NCBI GenBank assembly: GCA_027972325.1
Contig: JAPMOS010000017.1
Span: forward strand, 124,001 to 188,000
Direction: 5' to 3'
DNA from: Paratrimastix pyriformis
Lineage: Eukaryota > Preaxostyla > Paratrimastigidae
Length of the DNA stretch: 64,000 bases
Part shown: in pieces, positions 28,901 through 40,040 of the stretch
Numbering within the stretch: the first letter of the stretch is position 1
Layout of the letters: each line of letters starts with the position of its first letter
Program-made: the position numbers and the translations under genes
Notes under the pieces: model-generated
Told to the model about the DNA's origin: nothing
The model's input: the letters and a program-made list of their open reading frames with translations, nothing else
Databases searched by the model: none

Positions 28901-31240
28901 TACTGCATCTGCAGGAAGGCGTCCCGCTTGTGCTTCCGCAGGGCCGCCGTCCAGAGCAGGTCCGCATAGGCCACGTACTGCGGGTCCTTCCGCAGCCGCT
29001 TGCTGTGCACCCCCGCGCCCAAACACACATCCAACCACACCACACCACACAATATGCGCCCACACACGCCCACACACGCCCACACACGCCCAAGCCATCC
29101 ATCCCGCCAGCGCCAGAGAAGCGGTTGGTCGGTGCGAACCTTCCGTGCAAAGTCCAGACTGGCCCCCCGGCCGCCGCCGCCGCCCCATCGCCCCCGGTGA
29201 GGAGGGGTCGGGCACAGCAGCGGGCACAGCAGCGGGCACAGCAGCGGGGGCACGAAGGGCGGACACACACAGTGGCGGACCTCTGGATGATGAACCGGAG
29301 GGCGGGCTCCACAGCCCCGGCCCGCTTGTAGCGCTTGGGCAGGGTGGGCGTGAGGACGGCCTGCTTGGGTTGCGTGCCGGCCGTCACCCCGGGGGCTGCC
29401 GTCGTCGGGGCCGTGGCCGTGGCCGTGGCCGCGTTGAGGGCCTCCTCGGCCGTGGCCGTCTCGAGGGCCGCCAGGGCGCTCGCAAAGTCGGCCGGGATGG
29501 CGTCCTTGGGGCCCAGCGCCCACAGGCTCCGGCCCCGCCAGCCTGCACACACCCCGCCAGCAGAGTCCGCCAGCCGCCACAGCCATCAGCCGCCGCGCCA
29601 CAAGCCACATCTCTCTGTTCGTTCGTTGGCTCGTTGATCCGTTGGTTCGCGTACGTGCATCCCTGCTCCCGCCATGTCCACGCCCTCACGCCCCCACGCC
29701 CCCACGCCCCACGCCCCCACGCCCCCACGCCCCCACGCCCCCACGCCCCCACGCCCGCTGGTACAGGGCACAGACGTGCGAGGAAGAAGCTCCCCAGGGC
29801 CACCCCCAGCGCGGCCAGCAGCAGCACCACCCAGAAGGCCACCGCCCCGCCGGGGCTCTTGGCCGGGTCGACGTAGCCCGTGCAGGCCCCGAAGATGGCC
29901 ACCACCAGGCACAGGCCCCACATCGCCCCGTACTGCAGCAGCACGCATGCGCCCATATGCCCATGCCCATGCCAGGACCATGCATGATGATGACGATGTC
30001 GGGAGCGCGAGGGGCGGAGGACGAAGGGGCGCCGGGTGGGGCAGGGGGCCGACCAGGGCGTTGCCGGCCTGGTGGTAGTAGGGCTGCTTCCAGAGGCACC
30101 ACAGCCAGAGCACCCCGAAGACCACCACGTGCAGGGTGTGCCGCAGGGCGGGGATGCCCGTCGCGTGGACGCCCACCGCCACCAGGGCCGCCTTGCCCAC
30201 CACCATGGCCACGTGGTACCGCCCGCTGGGCGAGGCGAACAGCGTGCCGTGCTTGACGTCGTGGTCGAAGGTGCTGCCCTCAGCCAGTCCGCAGCCCCCC
30301 GAGGCCACGGCGACGGACATCGGGGGGGCATAGACAGGAGGACGTGAGAATCGTGTCGCCCGATTGGAAAGGGGGTGGTTGGTGGGTGGCGCATGGGTGG
30401 CGATCGTGGTGCATGAGGGGGCACTGCCGTGGTGGGGGTGTGGCGGACAAGAAGGCCAGCAGCAGGGCGATGGGAATGAAGAGCACCGTCATGCCGATCC
30501 CGAACGAGGCCACGATCGCGTGCGGGGTGCCCCAACAGGCCACCCGAAAAACGGCATGCACTGGCGTCTTCCCTCCATCCGTGCCGGGAGCACACTCAAA
30601 TGGCATGAGAAACCCCGTGAGCATCGGCACGAACAGGCACGTTACCTAACAGGAAGCATGCCTTTAGGACATATCAGTTTGCAGTCAGACCAGGGGACGT
30701 GTTGCCAGAAATTGAAGCCGGAACACCCATGGTGCGACAGGAAATTGTTGCTGAGAAAGAATGCAAGGAGACAGGACGGGAGTTCAGTCAAACCTTGTGC
30801 AGGTACGCAACAAAGACCAGTGAACCGATTGTCAAAAGAAGAATACCTGAAAGAACGCCAAAAACAATGTAGGATGTGGTCACGAGATAAAACCGTGGAA
30901 ATGTCAAATCGGAGAAACTGAAGAGATAATCGATGGGGAGTTGTCCAAAAGGCCATGGCACCGCTCGAACGCAAAGAGCCAAAAGCTGGAGGAGCTCCAG
31001 AGTCCAAATCAAAACAGAGAGGAATTGGTTTTTTACTGCGGTTTTTTGGACAGGATAAAATAGGGCAAAAAGCATTTCATCCAGCCGGCTAAACTTCCGG
31101 CTGGCCGCACCTGCAGCATCAGTTATGCTACTGGAGACGCTTGCTCCATCTGTGTTGGTCAGGGAGCCCTCAAGGGGCTGCCCGACGCTCGCGTCGGCCC
31201 TTTTCTGCATGGTCGCTCGGGCCCTTGGTGAGGAATGCAT
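22903..31240 (-). CDS. Giant Tmc (tiny-macrocysts B/C-like) multi-pass membrane protein with C-terminal hemerythrin domain
   Basis: Start ATG 31240; the first exons are 30794-31240, 30691-30750 and 30645 downwards, with many more after. About 12 membrane helices are visible, including SVLIWTLELLQLLALCVRA, IGMTVLFIPIALLLAFLS, WVVLLLAALGVALGSFFLA, LFLLLLHAICVAVIIVSFVV, LQMVVIVLGCVAAVAAVGLV, ILLMIMVLAASVAVTAM and IIEMLVIVFTYLLVLLP. Between the first eight and the last four lies the helical repeat block of Tmc proteins (YERLLETHPNSVDILRSYGS, DDDQADAIFQRADQIEED). A 400-residue Ser/Pro linker precedes the last helix pair. The last three exons (23585-23721, 23271-23411, 22903-23046) form a hemerythrin domain: LDRDHEAI, HVRLEEGLM, PHMADH and HIPQHD supply all seven expected iron ligands. 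Topology places it in the cytosol. It is plausibly an oxygen- or redox-responsive receptor, but that is inference. Middle exon joins are approximate. Confidence 0.82.
23430..23453. repeat. Homopolymer G run in Tmc-hemerythrin intron
   Basis: A long G run (C on the sense strand) lies in the intron 23412-23584, close to its 3' splice site. Similar runs occur in other introns of the same gene at 26536-26559, 26808-26823 and 28566-28584. Confidence 0.9.
29683..29757. repeat. CCCCACG-type tandem repeat in Tmc intron
   Basis: A C-rich short tandem repeat (unit about 7-8 nt) lies between two coding blocks of the Tmc-type gene. It is probably intronic because both flanking exons end at GT/AG borders outside it. 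Confidence 0.75.
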
Positions 31241-31505
31241 GCGGGAGAGAGGCCATTTTTTTTTTCTGGTTCAGAGTACGCCAGCACGCCGCCGTGAATG
31301 AGTTGAAAAAATGGTGTCCTCTTTTCCGTGTCAGAGATAATTGAATGCTGAATGACTTAATGCGTATTTGATGACATCATAGTTCAAGTTCGGGTCCGCT
31401 CTTTTGGTGGAGAGGGTAATCCCCACATCGAATCGACATCGAACAAAAGGGGGGAGATAGAGAAGGAGGAAATGGCGGAATGGAACAAAAACACAGACGA
31501 TCACA

Positions 31506-33459
31506 TTACACTTTCTCGTACTGAAGGGTGCCTTCGAGGGTCTTGGTCTCGGCCAGTTTCCGGACGGCCTTGTTGAAGTCTTCTTGGATGCAGTAGTCCC
31601 GCTCTGCACGGATGGCAAACATGCCTGCGAGGTGTCATTCCAGGCAGCAAAAGGATGAAAAATCAGCGAGATAAATCTGCAGCGCCTTTGCCGACCGAAA
31701 TGAGCTCTGCTTGTGCCTCTGTGTGCCTCTGTGTGCCTCTGTGTGCCTCTGTGTGCCTCTGTGTGCCTCTGTGTGCCTCTGCGTGCCTCTGCGTGCCTCT
31801 GCGTGCCTCTGCGTGCCTCTGTGTGTCTCTGTGTGTCTCTGTGTGTCTCTGCGTGCCTGCGATTCTTGTAGTTGTAGTTGTAGTAGTAGTTGGAGTAGTT
31901 GGAGTAGTCGCAGTTGTAGTAGTGGTAGGAGTTGTAGGAGTAGTAGTAGTAGTAGTAGTAGTTGTTGTTGTTGTGTGTGTGTGTGTGTGTGTGTGTGGGG
32001 GGCAGACCAGCTTCTGTGCAAACGTTGCGAAGATCAGCTCCATTGAACCCGTCAGAGAGTTTCACAATGGGTTCCCAGTCTGGAAGGGGCGTGACCCAGA
32101 AGGCAGTCAGTGATCTGTGCCGATCGGTGCGGCACCCCCATGGTGGCAGGCGAGGGCCAGACCGATGTCGCCCCGCTTGGAGATCCGAGTCGAGTGGATC
32201 TTGAGAATCTCCAGCCGGGCCCCGGCGTTGGGCAGCGGGATCTCGATCTTGCGGTCGAGACGGCCGGGGCGGAGCAGGGCAGGGTCGAGGGTGTCGGGGC
32301 GATTGGTGGCCATGATCATCTTCACCTTGCCCAGGGCGTCGAACCCGTCCAGGTGGCTCAGCAGCTGCAGCGAGAAAAGGTGGGTGAAATCAGGTGCGGC
32401 GGAATTAAACAACCACAGGCCTCCATCAGGGTTCGCTGCACCTCACGGTCCGCAGAAGAGCCCTCAGAGAAACGGCGCCCACCGATGGCATCGATCTCGT
32501 CCATGAAAATGATGCATGGCTGGTGGTCCTTGGCGTACCCAAACATCTCGCGGATCATGCGGGCGCTCTCGCCGATGTACTTGTCCACAATCGCGCTCGA
32601 AACCACTTTGAGGAAGTGCGCCTGTGTGTTGCTGGCGATTGCGCGGGCAAGCAGGGTCTTACCGGTGCCGGGAGGGCCGTAGAGGAGCACGCCCTTTGGG
32701 GGGGCGATACCCACCCGAGTGAAGAGCTCTGGGTTGCTCAGGGGGAGCTCGATAACCTGGAGGTGTCGCGGGATGTCGGTGAGTGGGTTGGACAAGCCGG
32801 GGGAGGAGAGGAGACCTCGCGGATTTGTCGAAGTTGCTCCGTCAAACCACCCACATCATTGAAGCCCACCTTGCCTAATGGAATTCGATTAGAAGCAGAA
32901 AGCATACCAAGAACAAACCGGGGTCCTCGCTGATCATCTTGTAAACGATCGGGTCGACCTCGCGAGGGAGAGCCCGCATGACTGTATATGTCTGCAGAGG
33001 CAAGAAAATCAAAACCCTCTGGAACCAAAAGATTGCAGACTGTGGAATCAAGAGCAACCCGTGTGGTGGGAGTGAGCTTGGTTCGATCCACCTTATTCCT
33101 GCAACCAACAATGTAGCGAGGGCCGCTGCTCACTTTGACAATGACTAGAATGTCCAGTGTGGGGGGGGAGGACAGAGAGTGCGAACAACAGACAACTTTC
33201 GGGGGTCAGTTGGCGCAGAACCTCGCCAATGGTTTGGCCGACACTCTGGAGAGCCTTCACATCATCATCACTCTTTTGGAATTGTTCTTTCCGTTTCTTT
33301 TCTTCAACGCGAGCAGCCTTCACTCTGAGAGAGATTTGGCAGAAGTGATGGGAACATGAGCGTTGAAAGGAAGCTTCGTGCAAACCTCGACTCTAACTCG
33401 CGGAGACGAAGCAGAGTTTTGGTATATTCGTCTCGCACCTTGCGCTCATCGGCGGCCAT
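31506..33459 (-). CDS. PSMC6: 26S proteasome regulatory particle ATPase Rpt4 (PSMC6/S10b)
   Basis: Rpt4 is one of six AAA subunits of the 19S base that unfold substrates. Nine exons (33386-33459, 33197-33324, 33041-33144, 32919-32991, 32816-32874, 32421-32756, 32163-32364, 32008-32079, 31506-31624) total 388 residues; human PSMC6 has 389. Order: N-terminal coiled coil ([17 protein letters not shown]), OB domain ([18 protein letters not shown]), then the AAA domain: [78 protein letters not shown] and [19 protein letters not shown]. The tail ends YEKV, without the HbYX motif, as is normal for Rpt4. One intron (32365-32420) begins GC rather than GT. Intron 31625-32007 is packed with simple repeats. 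The gene is complete and apparently functional. Confidence 0.96.
31625..32007 (-). repeat. Repeat-filled intron of Rpt4: octamer, GTAGTT and GT tracts
   Basis: This 383-nt intron is several times longer than its neighbours. On the plus strand it holds about 15 copies of an octamer (GTGCCTCT with variants) at 31711-31860, a GTAGTT/GTAGTA tract at 31866-31975 and a GT dinucleotide run at about 31973-31996. The length excess is entirely repeat expansion. Confidence 0.9.
32365..32420 (-). other. GC-AG intron in Rpt4
   Basis: The flanking residues TLME and LLSHLDGFD are contiguous in all Rpt4 proteins. The only split that restores them puts the donor at GCCTGT after GAG, with acceptor CTGCAG. The nearest GT would shift the frame. 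The intron is 56 nt. Confidence 0.85.
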
Positions 33460-33612
33460 AGCGGATGAACGAAACAACAGAGATCTCGTTCGCCTTTGGG
33501 AGATACCCGTAACAATGTCAACAGGCACTGTCAAGGCCACGGCGCGGCGAAAGGTGGCAGTCTGTCGCCCCGATGATTTTTTTTCTTCTCATGTCGACTT
33601 TCATAGTCCGAG
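33460..33612. promoter_or_regulatory. Putative bidirectional promoter, Rpt4 / LRR protein
   Basis: 153 bp separate the divergent start codons. A T-rich stretch lies at 33577-33590, close to the LRR start. No recognised box is present. Confidence 0.45.
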
Positions 33613-35913
33613 GTGGACGATTGGCAGCATCCGATTCTGACTTTTCCTCCTGAGCTCGTGGCGAACGTTATCGCTACTGCTTCGTTTCCTCTTCGTTTAT
33701 ACTGCACGTTTCTTGGGCTGAACCACACACTCAGAGATACTCTCCGAGGCACCGCACGAACCCTTTCATTTGATCGGATGACGAAATCCCATCCCGGTCC
33801 CCACGCACCTTCCCTTCCAGTGGCTTCTTTCGCCGCCATAGTGGGACCGTGTCTTCAACTTGAGGAGTTGCGCCTCCCCTCAGTGGGCGGGATCAGCCGT
33901 TGTGGACGCGAGGAACCCGTTTCCGGCGGGGGGTGGGTGGACGAGGCCTTCCGAGGGCACGGGGCCCTCCGTGTGTTGCATGTGCCCTCGTCATGGGGCC
34001 TCGCACATTGGGCTCTTTTGCGAATGCTGACCTATCTGCCAGGACTGGAAGAGCTCTCGCTGACCATCCAAGGCACCTTGCACAACCCCCAGGCCATCCT
34101 GGATGCGGTTGCTGCCCGCTGCCCCGCTCTCCGGATCGCACGGCTGGTCCTCGGAGAGAGCCACTCCCCCATCGATTACTCTTGCATGGGCAATTTGCCT
34201 CGGCTGCGTTGCCTGCAGCTGTCCCAAGGCCCCCTTCCGGGCACCTTCAAGAAAGCCCTGGCCAGGATCCGGCATCTCCAGCAGTCCCCCGCTGATCCGC
34301 TGGAGGAGCTCACCCTGCCCGTGGGATGCGGCCCTCTGCTCCGCGAGATGGGGCCATGCAGCTCGATCGCCCGGCTGACTCTGACTGCCCCCAGCCAATT
34401 CGGCCCGGGAGCCGTCCTTCTTGAGGACTGGAGGCCGCTCCTCGGGGGCTGCGCGGCCCTCAGTGCGGTCACTCTTTCCACCCATCGGATGGCACCCGGC
34501 GACGGCAGCGCACTGGCCTCCTTCCTCGGCCACCACGGCGGCACCCTCACGACTCTCCGGTTGGGGGGCGTCCCACCCGACTGCGCCTCTCCCCTCCTGG
34601 GCGCGCTGCAGGCCATGCCACGCCTTCGCCACGTGGATCTGTTTTGCCTGCGCTGGCCCGAGGTCCTGCTGTCCCATTTTGCACCCATCGCAGCTCTGCC
34701 CACGATCGAGCGGCTTGCGGTGAGTTTCCAGAGCTCCCCGCCACCCGAGGGCCAGCTTGTTTTTGTGGGCGGACCCCGGCTGCGCACGCTGCGAGTTGGA
34801 ATGGCCACCCCCCGGGCCTCCTTCGGCACGATCCGGCTGGACTGCCCCGCCGTGGAGGCGCTTGTTCTGCCCCGCGTCCCCGCCGCGAGTTCCTACGACT
34901 TGGCGCTGCGGTGCCCGTCCTTGGTCAGCCTGACCTGCTCTGGCCGCTGCCGGTTGACCTTTGAAGAACCTATGCCCTCCTGTCTGGAGGTGGTTGATGC
35001 AGGAGGCTTCGAAGAAAGCACCCCTGTCGAAGTGGCTCTGTTTCCGCACTGTCAGCGCCTCACCGCCCTCAGCATCGCTCTCTCGGGGGGCTGCGCCGCC
35101 CTGCAGGCCCTCTGCGCCGCCCTTCCAGGAGCCCTGCGCCGCTTGTCTGTCCAATTCGCGACCCCACGCGACGCTCTCGATGATATGACTCTCCATCTGC
35201 CGCCTGGAGTGCGACACTTCCGATTGGGCATCCACCGCCTCGCCAGCTCCTCTCCAACCTCTTCATCGGGCCCCCAAGAGCCCTCGTGGGGGCCGCTGGT
35301 GGAGCTATGCGGATCCGGCCTTCGCTCCATCTGGCTTGAATGTTCCGTTTCGCACCTCTCGTTGACTGAGGCTCCCCAACTGAGTGCCGTCACTGCGAGC
35401 GGCCCACTTCGAACGGTTGAGCTTGCCCCAGAGGTGCAAGCGCATGGCGGGCTGCGGCTCTTGCGCTTGATGGGGCCCCACGCGACACCGTTCGGCCTCG
35501 TTGGGCTGCTGGGCCCGGCTCTGCGGACAGTGGAACTCGGCGGAACAACCCTGGCCGTGCTCCGCCACCTGGCGACACTTCCCTTGCTCGAGAGGGTCAC
35601 CCTGACGACCCCACGGCTCGGCCAGGTGGATCGGGGTGAAAACGGTGGCCAATCAGCGCAGGAGAGCCCGGGCGAGGCCGTTGTCCGACTCCCGTATGCC
35701 CGCGTCCTACAGCTGGGGTGGGGAGGGGCCGGTAAAGTGCGTGTGGACGCTCCGCTTCTCGAGTGTTTCGATCTGCTCCCGCGGATGGACCCTCAGCCCG
35801 TTGTTGACCTGATCGGCCCCTGCCCTAATTTCCTCCGGCTGGGTTGGGCTCCCAAGGAGCTCGGGGCCACGCTCCGGGCTCAGTTCCCGGGGCTCAGTGT
35901 CTTTCTGGAATGA
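33613..35913 (+). CDS. Intronless LRR-like protein with F-box-like start
   Basis: A single open frame of 766 residues, the largest intron-free gene here. The N-terminus (LTFPPELVANVIATASFPL) resembles an F-box. Irregular leucine-rich repeats follow: YLPGLEELSLTIQG, PALRIARLVLG, NLPRLRCLQLS, MPRLRHVDLFCLRWPEVL, CQRLTALSIALSGGC, GPALRTVELGGTTLAVL and LPLLERVTLTT. The start was chosen because it is the first ATG in frame after the spacer shared with Rpt4. No signal peptide, membrane helix or enzyme motif is visible. The lack of introns among intron-rich neighbours may reflect origin by retrocopying or intron loss, which is inference. The function is unknown beyond probable protein binding. Confidence 0.82.
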   Translation: MDDWQHPILTFPPELVANVIATASFPLRLYCTFLGLNHTLRDTLRGTARTLSFDRMTKSHPGPHAPSLPVASFAAIVGPCLQLEELRLPSVGGISRCGREEPVSGGGWVDEAFRGHGALRVLHVPSSWGLAHWALLRMLTYLPGLEELSLTIQGTLHNPQAILDAVAARCPALRIARLVLGESHSPIDYSCMGNLPRLRCLQLSQGPLPGTFKKALARIRHLQQSPADPLEELTLPVGCGPLLREMGPCSSIARLTLTAPSQFGPGAVLLEDWRPLLGGCAALSAVTLSTHRMAPGDGSALASFLGHHGGTLTTLRLGGVPPDCASPLLGALQAMPRLRHVDLFCLRWPEVLLSHFAPIAALPTIERLAVSFQSSPPPEGQLVFVGGPRLRTLRVGMATPRASFGTIRLDCPAVEALVLPRVPAASSYDLALRCPSLVSLTCSGRCRLTFEEPMPSCLEVVDAGGFEESTPVEVALFPHCQRLTALSIALSGGCAALQALCAALPGALRRLSVQFATPRDALDDMTLHLPPGVRHFRLGIHRLASSSPTSSSGPQEPSWGPLVELCGSGLRSIWLECSVSHLSLTEAPQLSAVTASGPLRTVELAPEVQAHGGLRLLRLMGPHATPFGLVGLLGPALRTVELGGTTLAVLRHLATLPLLERVTLTTPRLGQVDRGENGGQSAQESPGEAVVRLPYARVLQLGWGGAGKVRVDAPLLECFDLLPRMDPQPVVDLIGPCPNFLRLGWAPKELGATLRAQFPGLSVFLE

Positions 35914-36864
35914 GCTCAAAAACCCCGTCCGGCATGGCGGATTTGAACCGGGGTGGGAACAATCGAGGCAGAGTCTTCAGAAAAAAGCCGAACAAGGCGG
36001 AAAAACCCCGAACACCCCCAAACCCTGTGTCCCAAGCTGGTTTTGACACGCAAGTTAGAAAGATAGGCATCAAATGGAACGTGTCTGGAAGTGGTAAGCT
36101 TGGGGCATGCATCTTCGGGCTGTTAGAGTCGGTCGAAGTCAGCTCGAGTCGGATCAGAACACCTTCGAATTCACTTGATCCCTCAGACCCATCAACAACC
36201 CTCCCGTTTTTCGGATTATTTGTTGCACTTCGAAGTAGCCTAGGTGGAAAAGTAGCCAGGCCTTCATTTTACAGGAACCGGGTTCAATTCACGCGTGCTC
36301 TTCATTTTTTTCTCCACCTTTTCTCGCGAAACCCTCTCGTTCTCACGTCACCCATTCACTCCTCAAGCAGGGTTTGTTTGGTTTTCCTCAAAATCTTGAA
36401 GATCCGCGACCACAGCAAGCGGGAACACGTCTGCCGGCGGACCGTTCAGCGTTTTTCTGCGTGTTCGGGGTTTTCCCTGACTGTTCGGGGTTTTTCCGAC
36501 GACTCCAACATCGCCGACCAAGCGCACGGTGGGCCTCTGCCCCTCCTCGCTTCGCCGCCGCCCCGGGACCGGGACCGGCTGGGCCCCTTTTTGGTTTGTC
36601 TTCTCCGAGCTTTCACCACACGCCGCCTCTGTGGTTCTTTTCTCTTTTCCTTTTCGCGGCCCTGGCCGAGTGAGTTTGCCGAATGGTCTTTGTCTTCGCC
36701 CGTTCGCCCGTTCGCCCCGAGTTGTTGTTGCTCCTCCCTCCCCTCCCCCCCCCCCTCCCCCCCCCCTCGCGCCCTTGTGTTTCCGCACAGCCTCAATTTC
36801 ATGAGCGCCGGTCACGGACTTTCCCGCCCATCAGAATCATCTTCATAATTCACCGCAACCCCCC
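35914..36864. other. Long intergenic region, nothing assigned
   Basis: About 950 bp between two convergent genes, with lower GC than the genes. It holds a duplicated phrase around 36462-36500 (GTTCGGGGTTTTCC and a near copy) and a C/CT-rich run at 36740-36770. Open frames in both directions lack codon bias and family similarity. A TTGAACC string near 35943 is not part of a foldable tRNA. Confidence 0.6.
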
Positions 36865-39800
36865 TCATCGGCCCGCGTGCCTGTGGCCGTTGCGGTGGTC
36901 ACGGCGGTGGTGATGGCAGTGGTGGCGGCGGCGGTGGTGGTGGTGGCACGAGCACCGACATCGGCTGCTGCAGCTGCAGGGGTCCCGGGGCCGCTCGTGC
37001 GGCCGGGTGTGGCTGCCCGAGCGATCACGTGATGGCCGGAACCGTGATGGTCTTGGCGAGTACAACCATGGTGAGCGGGGCCCCTGGTCGCCTTCGCCAT
37101 CCAGCAGGGGGCCGGGCGACCAGGGGACTGCGGGGGGCGGGGACGATGCAGAGGCGGAGCGCGTGGTGCCCTCCGACACGGATGCCGGGCTCGACGAGCG
37201 GGACGGCGAGCGGGACGGCGAGCGGGACGGCGAGCGGGACGGGGACGGGGAGAAGGATGGCGAGGGTGAAGGGGATGACGATGAGCAGGACGGGGAGGAG
37301 GAGTCGCTGTGGGGGGTGGGGTCCAGGCGTCGCCTGACGGCGCGGGGCCTGTGGCGATGGCGCGAGCGGCGGTGGGGCAGGGCCAGGGGGCTGGCGCGCC
37401 CGGGGGGCGGCGGGCTGCTGGATGCGGAGGAGCGGGACGGGGAGCCCGAGGCCTGACGAAACCTGCGCTCCTCCCCGCCCGTCTCCGCCCCTTGCCGACT
37501 TCGCGGCCTGCGGGCGGTGAGCCGGCCGTGGTGGCGGGGCAGGGGCGGGCGGAGACATGGGTCGGGATGGAGCCGCAGGGGCGGCGCCGCCCCGAAGATC
37601 AGCGCGAAGAGCGACGGGCCCCCGCCCCGGCCGGGGGGCCCCGAGGCGATGACGGCCGGCTGCTGTGGGAGGGGGCGGGCCGGGTCAGCCCACGAAGGGC
37701 AGGGCTCCCTGCCCTCGGACGCGGCGGATGTCACGATGAGGCGGTGCTCGGCCCGTGCCGCGTGGCGGGCCTCCGTGGGGCCGGCTGGCGGCAGGAGGGT
37801 GGGCGCGAGGCAGGCGACGGGGCGGCCGCGCGGGGGCGGCAGCGGGTCGTGTGGCTTGCCGGGCGCTGGGAGCGGCCCAGCGGGCGGGGACACCCGCAGC
37901 AGCCCAGGGGTCAGGACGCCCCCGGGGCTCGGGGGGGCAGCCGTGGTTCCGGTTGGGCTGCCCGGCAGGCCGGGGGGAGGCCAACCCCCTATGCTCGGGG
38001 CCATGCCGGGGGCCGTGGTGGTAGCGGCTCCCCGGTCGGGGGTCCGTCCGGGCAGCGACTGGGTCCGAGGCGGGGGAGGGGGAGAAGCGGACGCCCGGCT
38101 GGCGGGGGCAGCCGCTGCTGCGGGCGGAGCGGCGCTGTGCTGAGCGGCGTCCGCGGTGGGCCCCGGCGGCGAGGAGGGGCCGGCGCTCGCGGGGGCTGTC
38201 AGTGGCCCAGCTGGGGCTGTCCGGTGGTGGGGCGGGTGGGCCGGGGGGCACCCGAGGAGCATATCCACAAGCTGCCGCGGGCTGCAGGGCGATCCCGACG
38301 AGCCCGAGCTGCCCGAACTACCCCCGCCCCCTCCGGGGCCACCCGCGGGGCCGCTTCCCAGGCTGGCACCGCAGCCGCGCACAGGCGGGGCGGTGGATGG
38401 TAGCGGCGAAGGATGTGGAGGCGGCGGAGGCGGCAGGATGTGCAAGGGGGCCCCGAAGGTGGGCGGTGAGGCCGGAACCTGTGGTGGGAATGGCTGGGAC
38501 AGCGGCGGGGGCTTGGCGGTGAGGCCCGTCGAGATCCCACGGCCCAGCAGGGGCGCCACCTCGGGTGGTGAGGCCGGCGGGGGAGAGGGCGGGCGCTGCT
38601 TGGGGCGGGGGGACTGAGCCAGGCTGCGGCTGGGACCCCCGGGCGAGCCGGACGAGCCCAACGAGAGGACGGGCGACGCGCAGCCATCGCCATCCCGGCC
38701 AACCGCAGCATCGGCGGCATCACCAGTGACCTCAGCACCGGCATCGTCGGTCTCGGCATTGGCATCGGCGGCATCGGCATCGGCATCGGCATCGGCATCG
38801 GCATCGGCATCGGCATCGGCATCGGCATCGGCATCGGCATCGGCATCGGCATCGGCATCGGCATCGGCATCGGCATCGGCATCGGCATCGGCATCGGCAT
38901 CGGCACAAGTGTCCACGCCAGCAAGGGCAGCAGCCGGGCCGCATATCTGGGCCTCCGAACCAGGAGCACCAGGAGCAGCCGGGCCGCATGTGGCTTGGTG
39001 AGGAGGGGCAGGGACAGCGCGGATCTCGGAGGGGGGATCGGACCGGGACGGCAGCAGGGGCGAGGGCGGGCTGGCCACACGGCCCAGCCGACTGCCCGCG
39101 GAGAGCGGCGTCCGCCCGCATTGGTCAGTATTCCGCTCCGAGCAGCCCCGATCGTCGCCGTCCACATCCCCGATGGGCGGGCCCCGGAGCTGGGGCGGGC
39201 CCAGGCGGAGCAGCGGGAATTGGCTGGGACTGATCCGGCTGCTGAGAGATGAGGCGCCGCTGGGGCCCGTAGATGGCGAGGGGGGCGGCTGGGCGGGTGG
39301 GGCAGCGAGCTCGGCCTCTGGGGCGGTGTCTGCGGGGGCCCATCGGTCGGGGGCGGCAGCGAGGGATGGTTGTGTGCCGGGAGGAGGTGGTGGGGGGCCT
39401 GGCGCCCCTTGGACCAGCCCGGCCAGGGACGCGGAGGGATGCCGAGCCTCCCCTTCCCGCAGGCCCTCGCTCGATGGGGTCGTGTCATGCCGAGGCCGAG
39501 GCGGGGGCGACGGGGGCGGCGGGGAGGCGCAGCGGCCGTCGGCGAGGGTCCCCTTGGAAGGCAGCGGGGAGGGGGTACACGGGATCACCGAGAGGCTCCC
39601 TCCTGTGGTGTTGCCACTGCCCGGGGTGGAGCCGGGCGCCGGAGCGGGGGGCGTGCTGCTGTGCTCGGGGGTGCAGGGCACGGGGATGGACGAGGAGAGA
39701 GAGGACGAGGAGGGGGGCGAGGCAGGCGGGGTGGGGTTGGAGGACAGCCGGCTGCCCAGCGAGGGAAGATACTCGTTCGAGTGAACCGAGTTCGCAGGTG

Positions 39801-40040
39801 TGGTGCCAGAGGCAGCCGACGGTGAAGTGGGCGGGGCTGTCACCGGTGATGAGCATCACCCACCGTCGCACATCAGCACAGACCCCGATGGCCCCAAGAG
39901 AAAACTCTATGAATTATAGATGATACGAAAGATTGGTTCTGTTGGTCAGGAGGACCCTGCGACGAGAGACGAAGCTGTGAATCACCGAGATCGAGGGATA
40001 GCGGAGATTGTGCTGCTTTTTCCTGTGGCGTGGTCAACAT
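36865..40040 (-). CDS. Ser/Pro-rich disordered protein with Asp-Ala repeat and RS-like tract
   Basis: Not recognised. Two exons: 39884-40040 ([19 protein letters not shown] start) and 36865-39836, joined by a 47-nt intron with donor GTCTGT; 1,042 residues. The N-terminal 70 residues have ordinary composition. Most of the rest is Ser/Pro/Gly-rich, with a perfect (Asp-Ala) dipeptide run coded by the hexamer at 38764-38904, a [13 protein letters not shown] tract near the C-terminus, and a final His/Arg/Cys-rich segment. No folded domain is visible. The RS-like tract might point to RNA processing, but that is weak. The C-terminus could change if another intron is present. Confidence 0.55.
38764..38904. 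repeat. GGCATC hexamer repeat (about 23 copies) coding Asp-Ala
   Basis: Nearly perfect tandem hexamers. On the minus strand they read as GAT-GCC and give a strongly acidic Asp-Ala run inside the Ser/Pro-rich protein. The near-perfect copies suggest recent slippage. Confidence 0.93.

Noticed and set aside
35935-35960. A tRNA B-box-like string on the minus strand
   Set aside because: The T-stem does not pair and no acceptor or D-arm can be formed around it.
36290-36320. GGTTCAATTC string on the plus strand suggesting a tRNA T-loop
   Set aside because: The flanking bases do not form a T-stem and no cloverleaf fits upstream.
36363-36815. 150-residue minus-strand frame in the long intergenic region
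   Set aside because: It is Gly-rich from a C/CT repeat, with no family similarity and no plausible splice partners.
37309-38403. Plus-strand frame of 364 residues
   Set aside because: It is antisense to the Ser/Pro-rich gene, whose two-exon model keeps frame over more than 3 kb; its composition is only Gly/Arg/Ala from complementing that gene.
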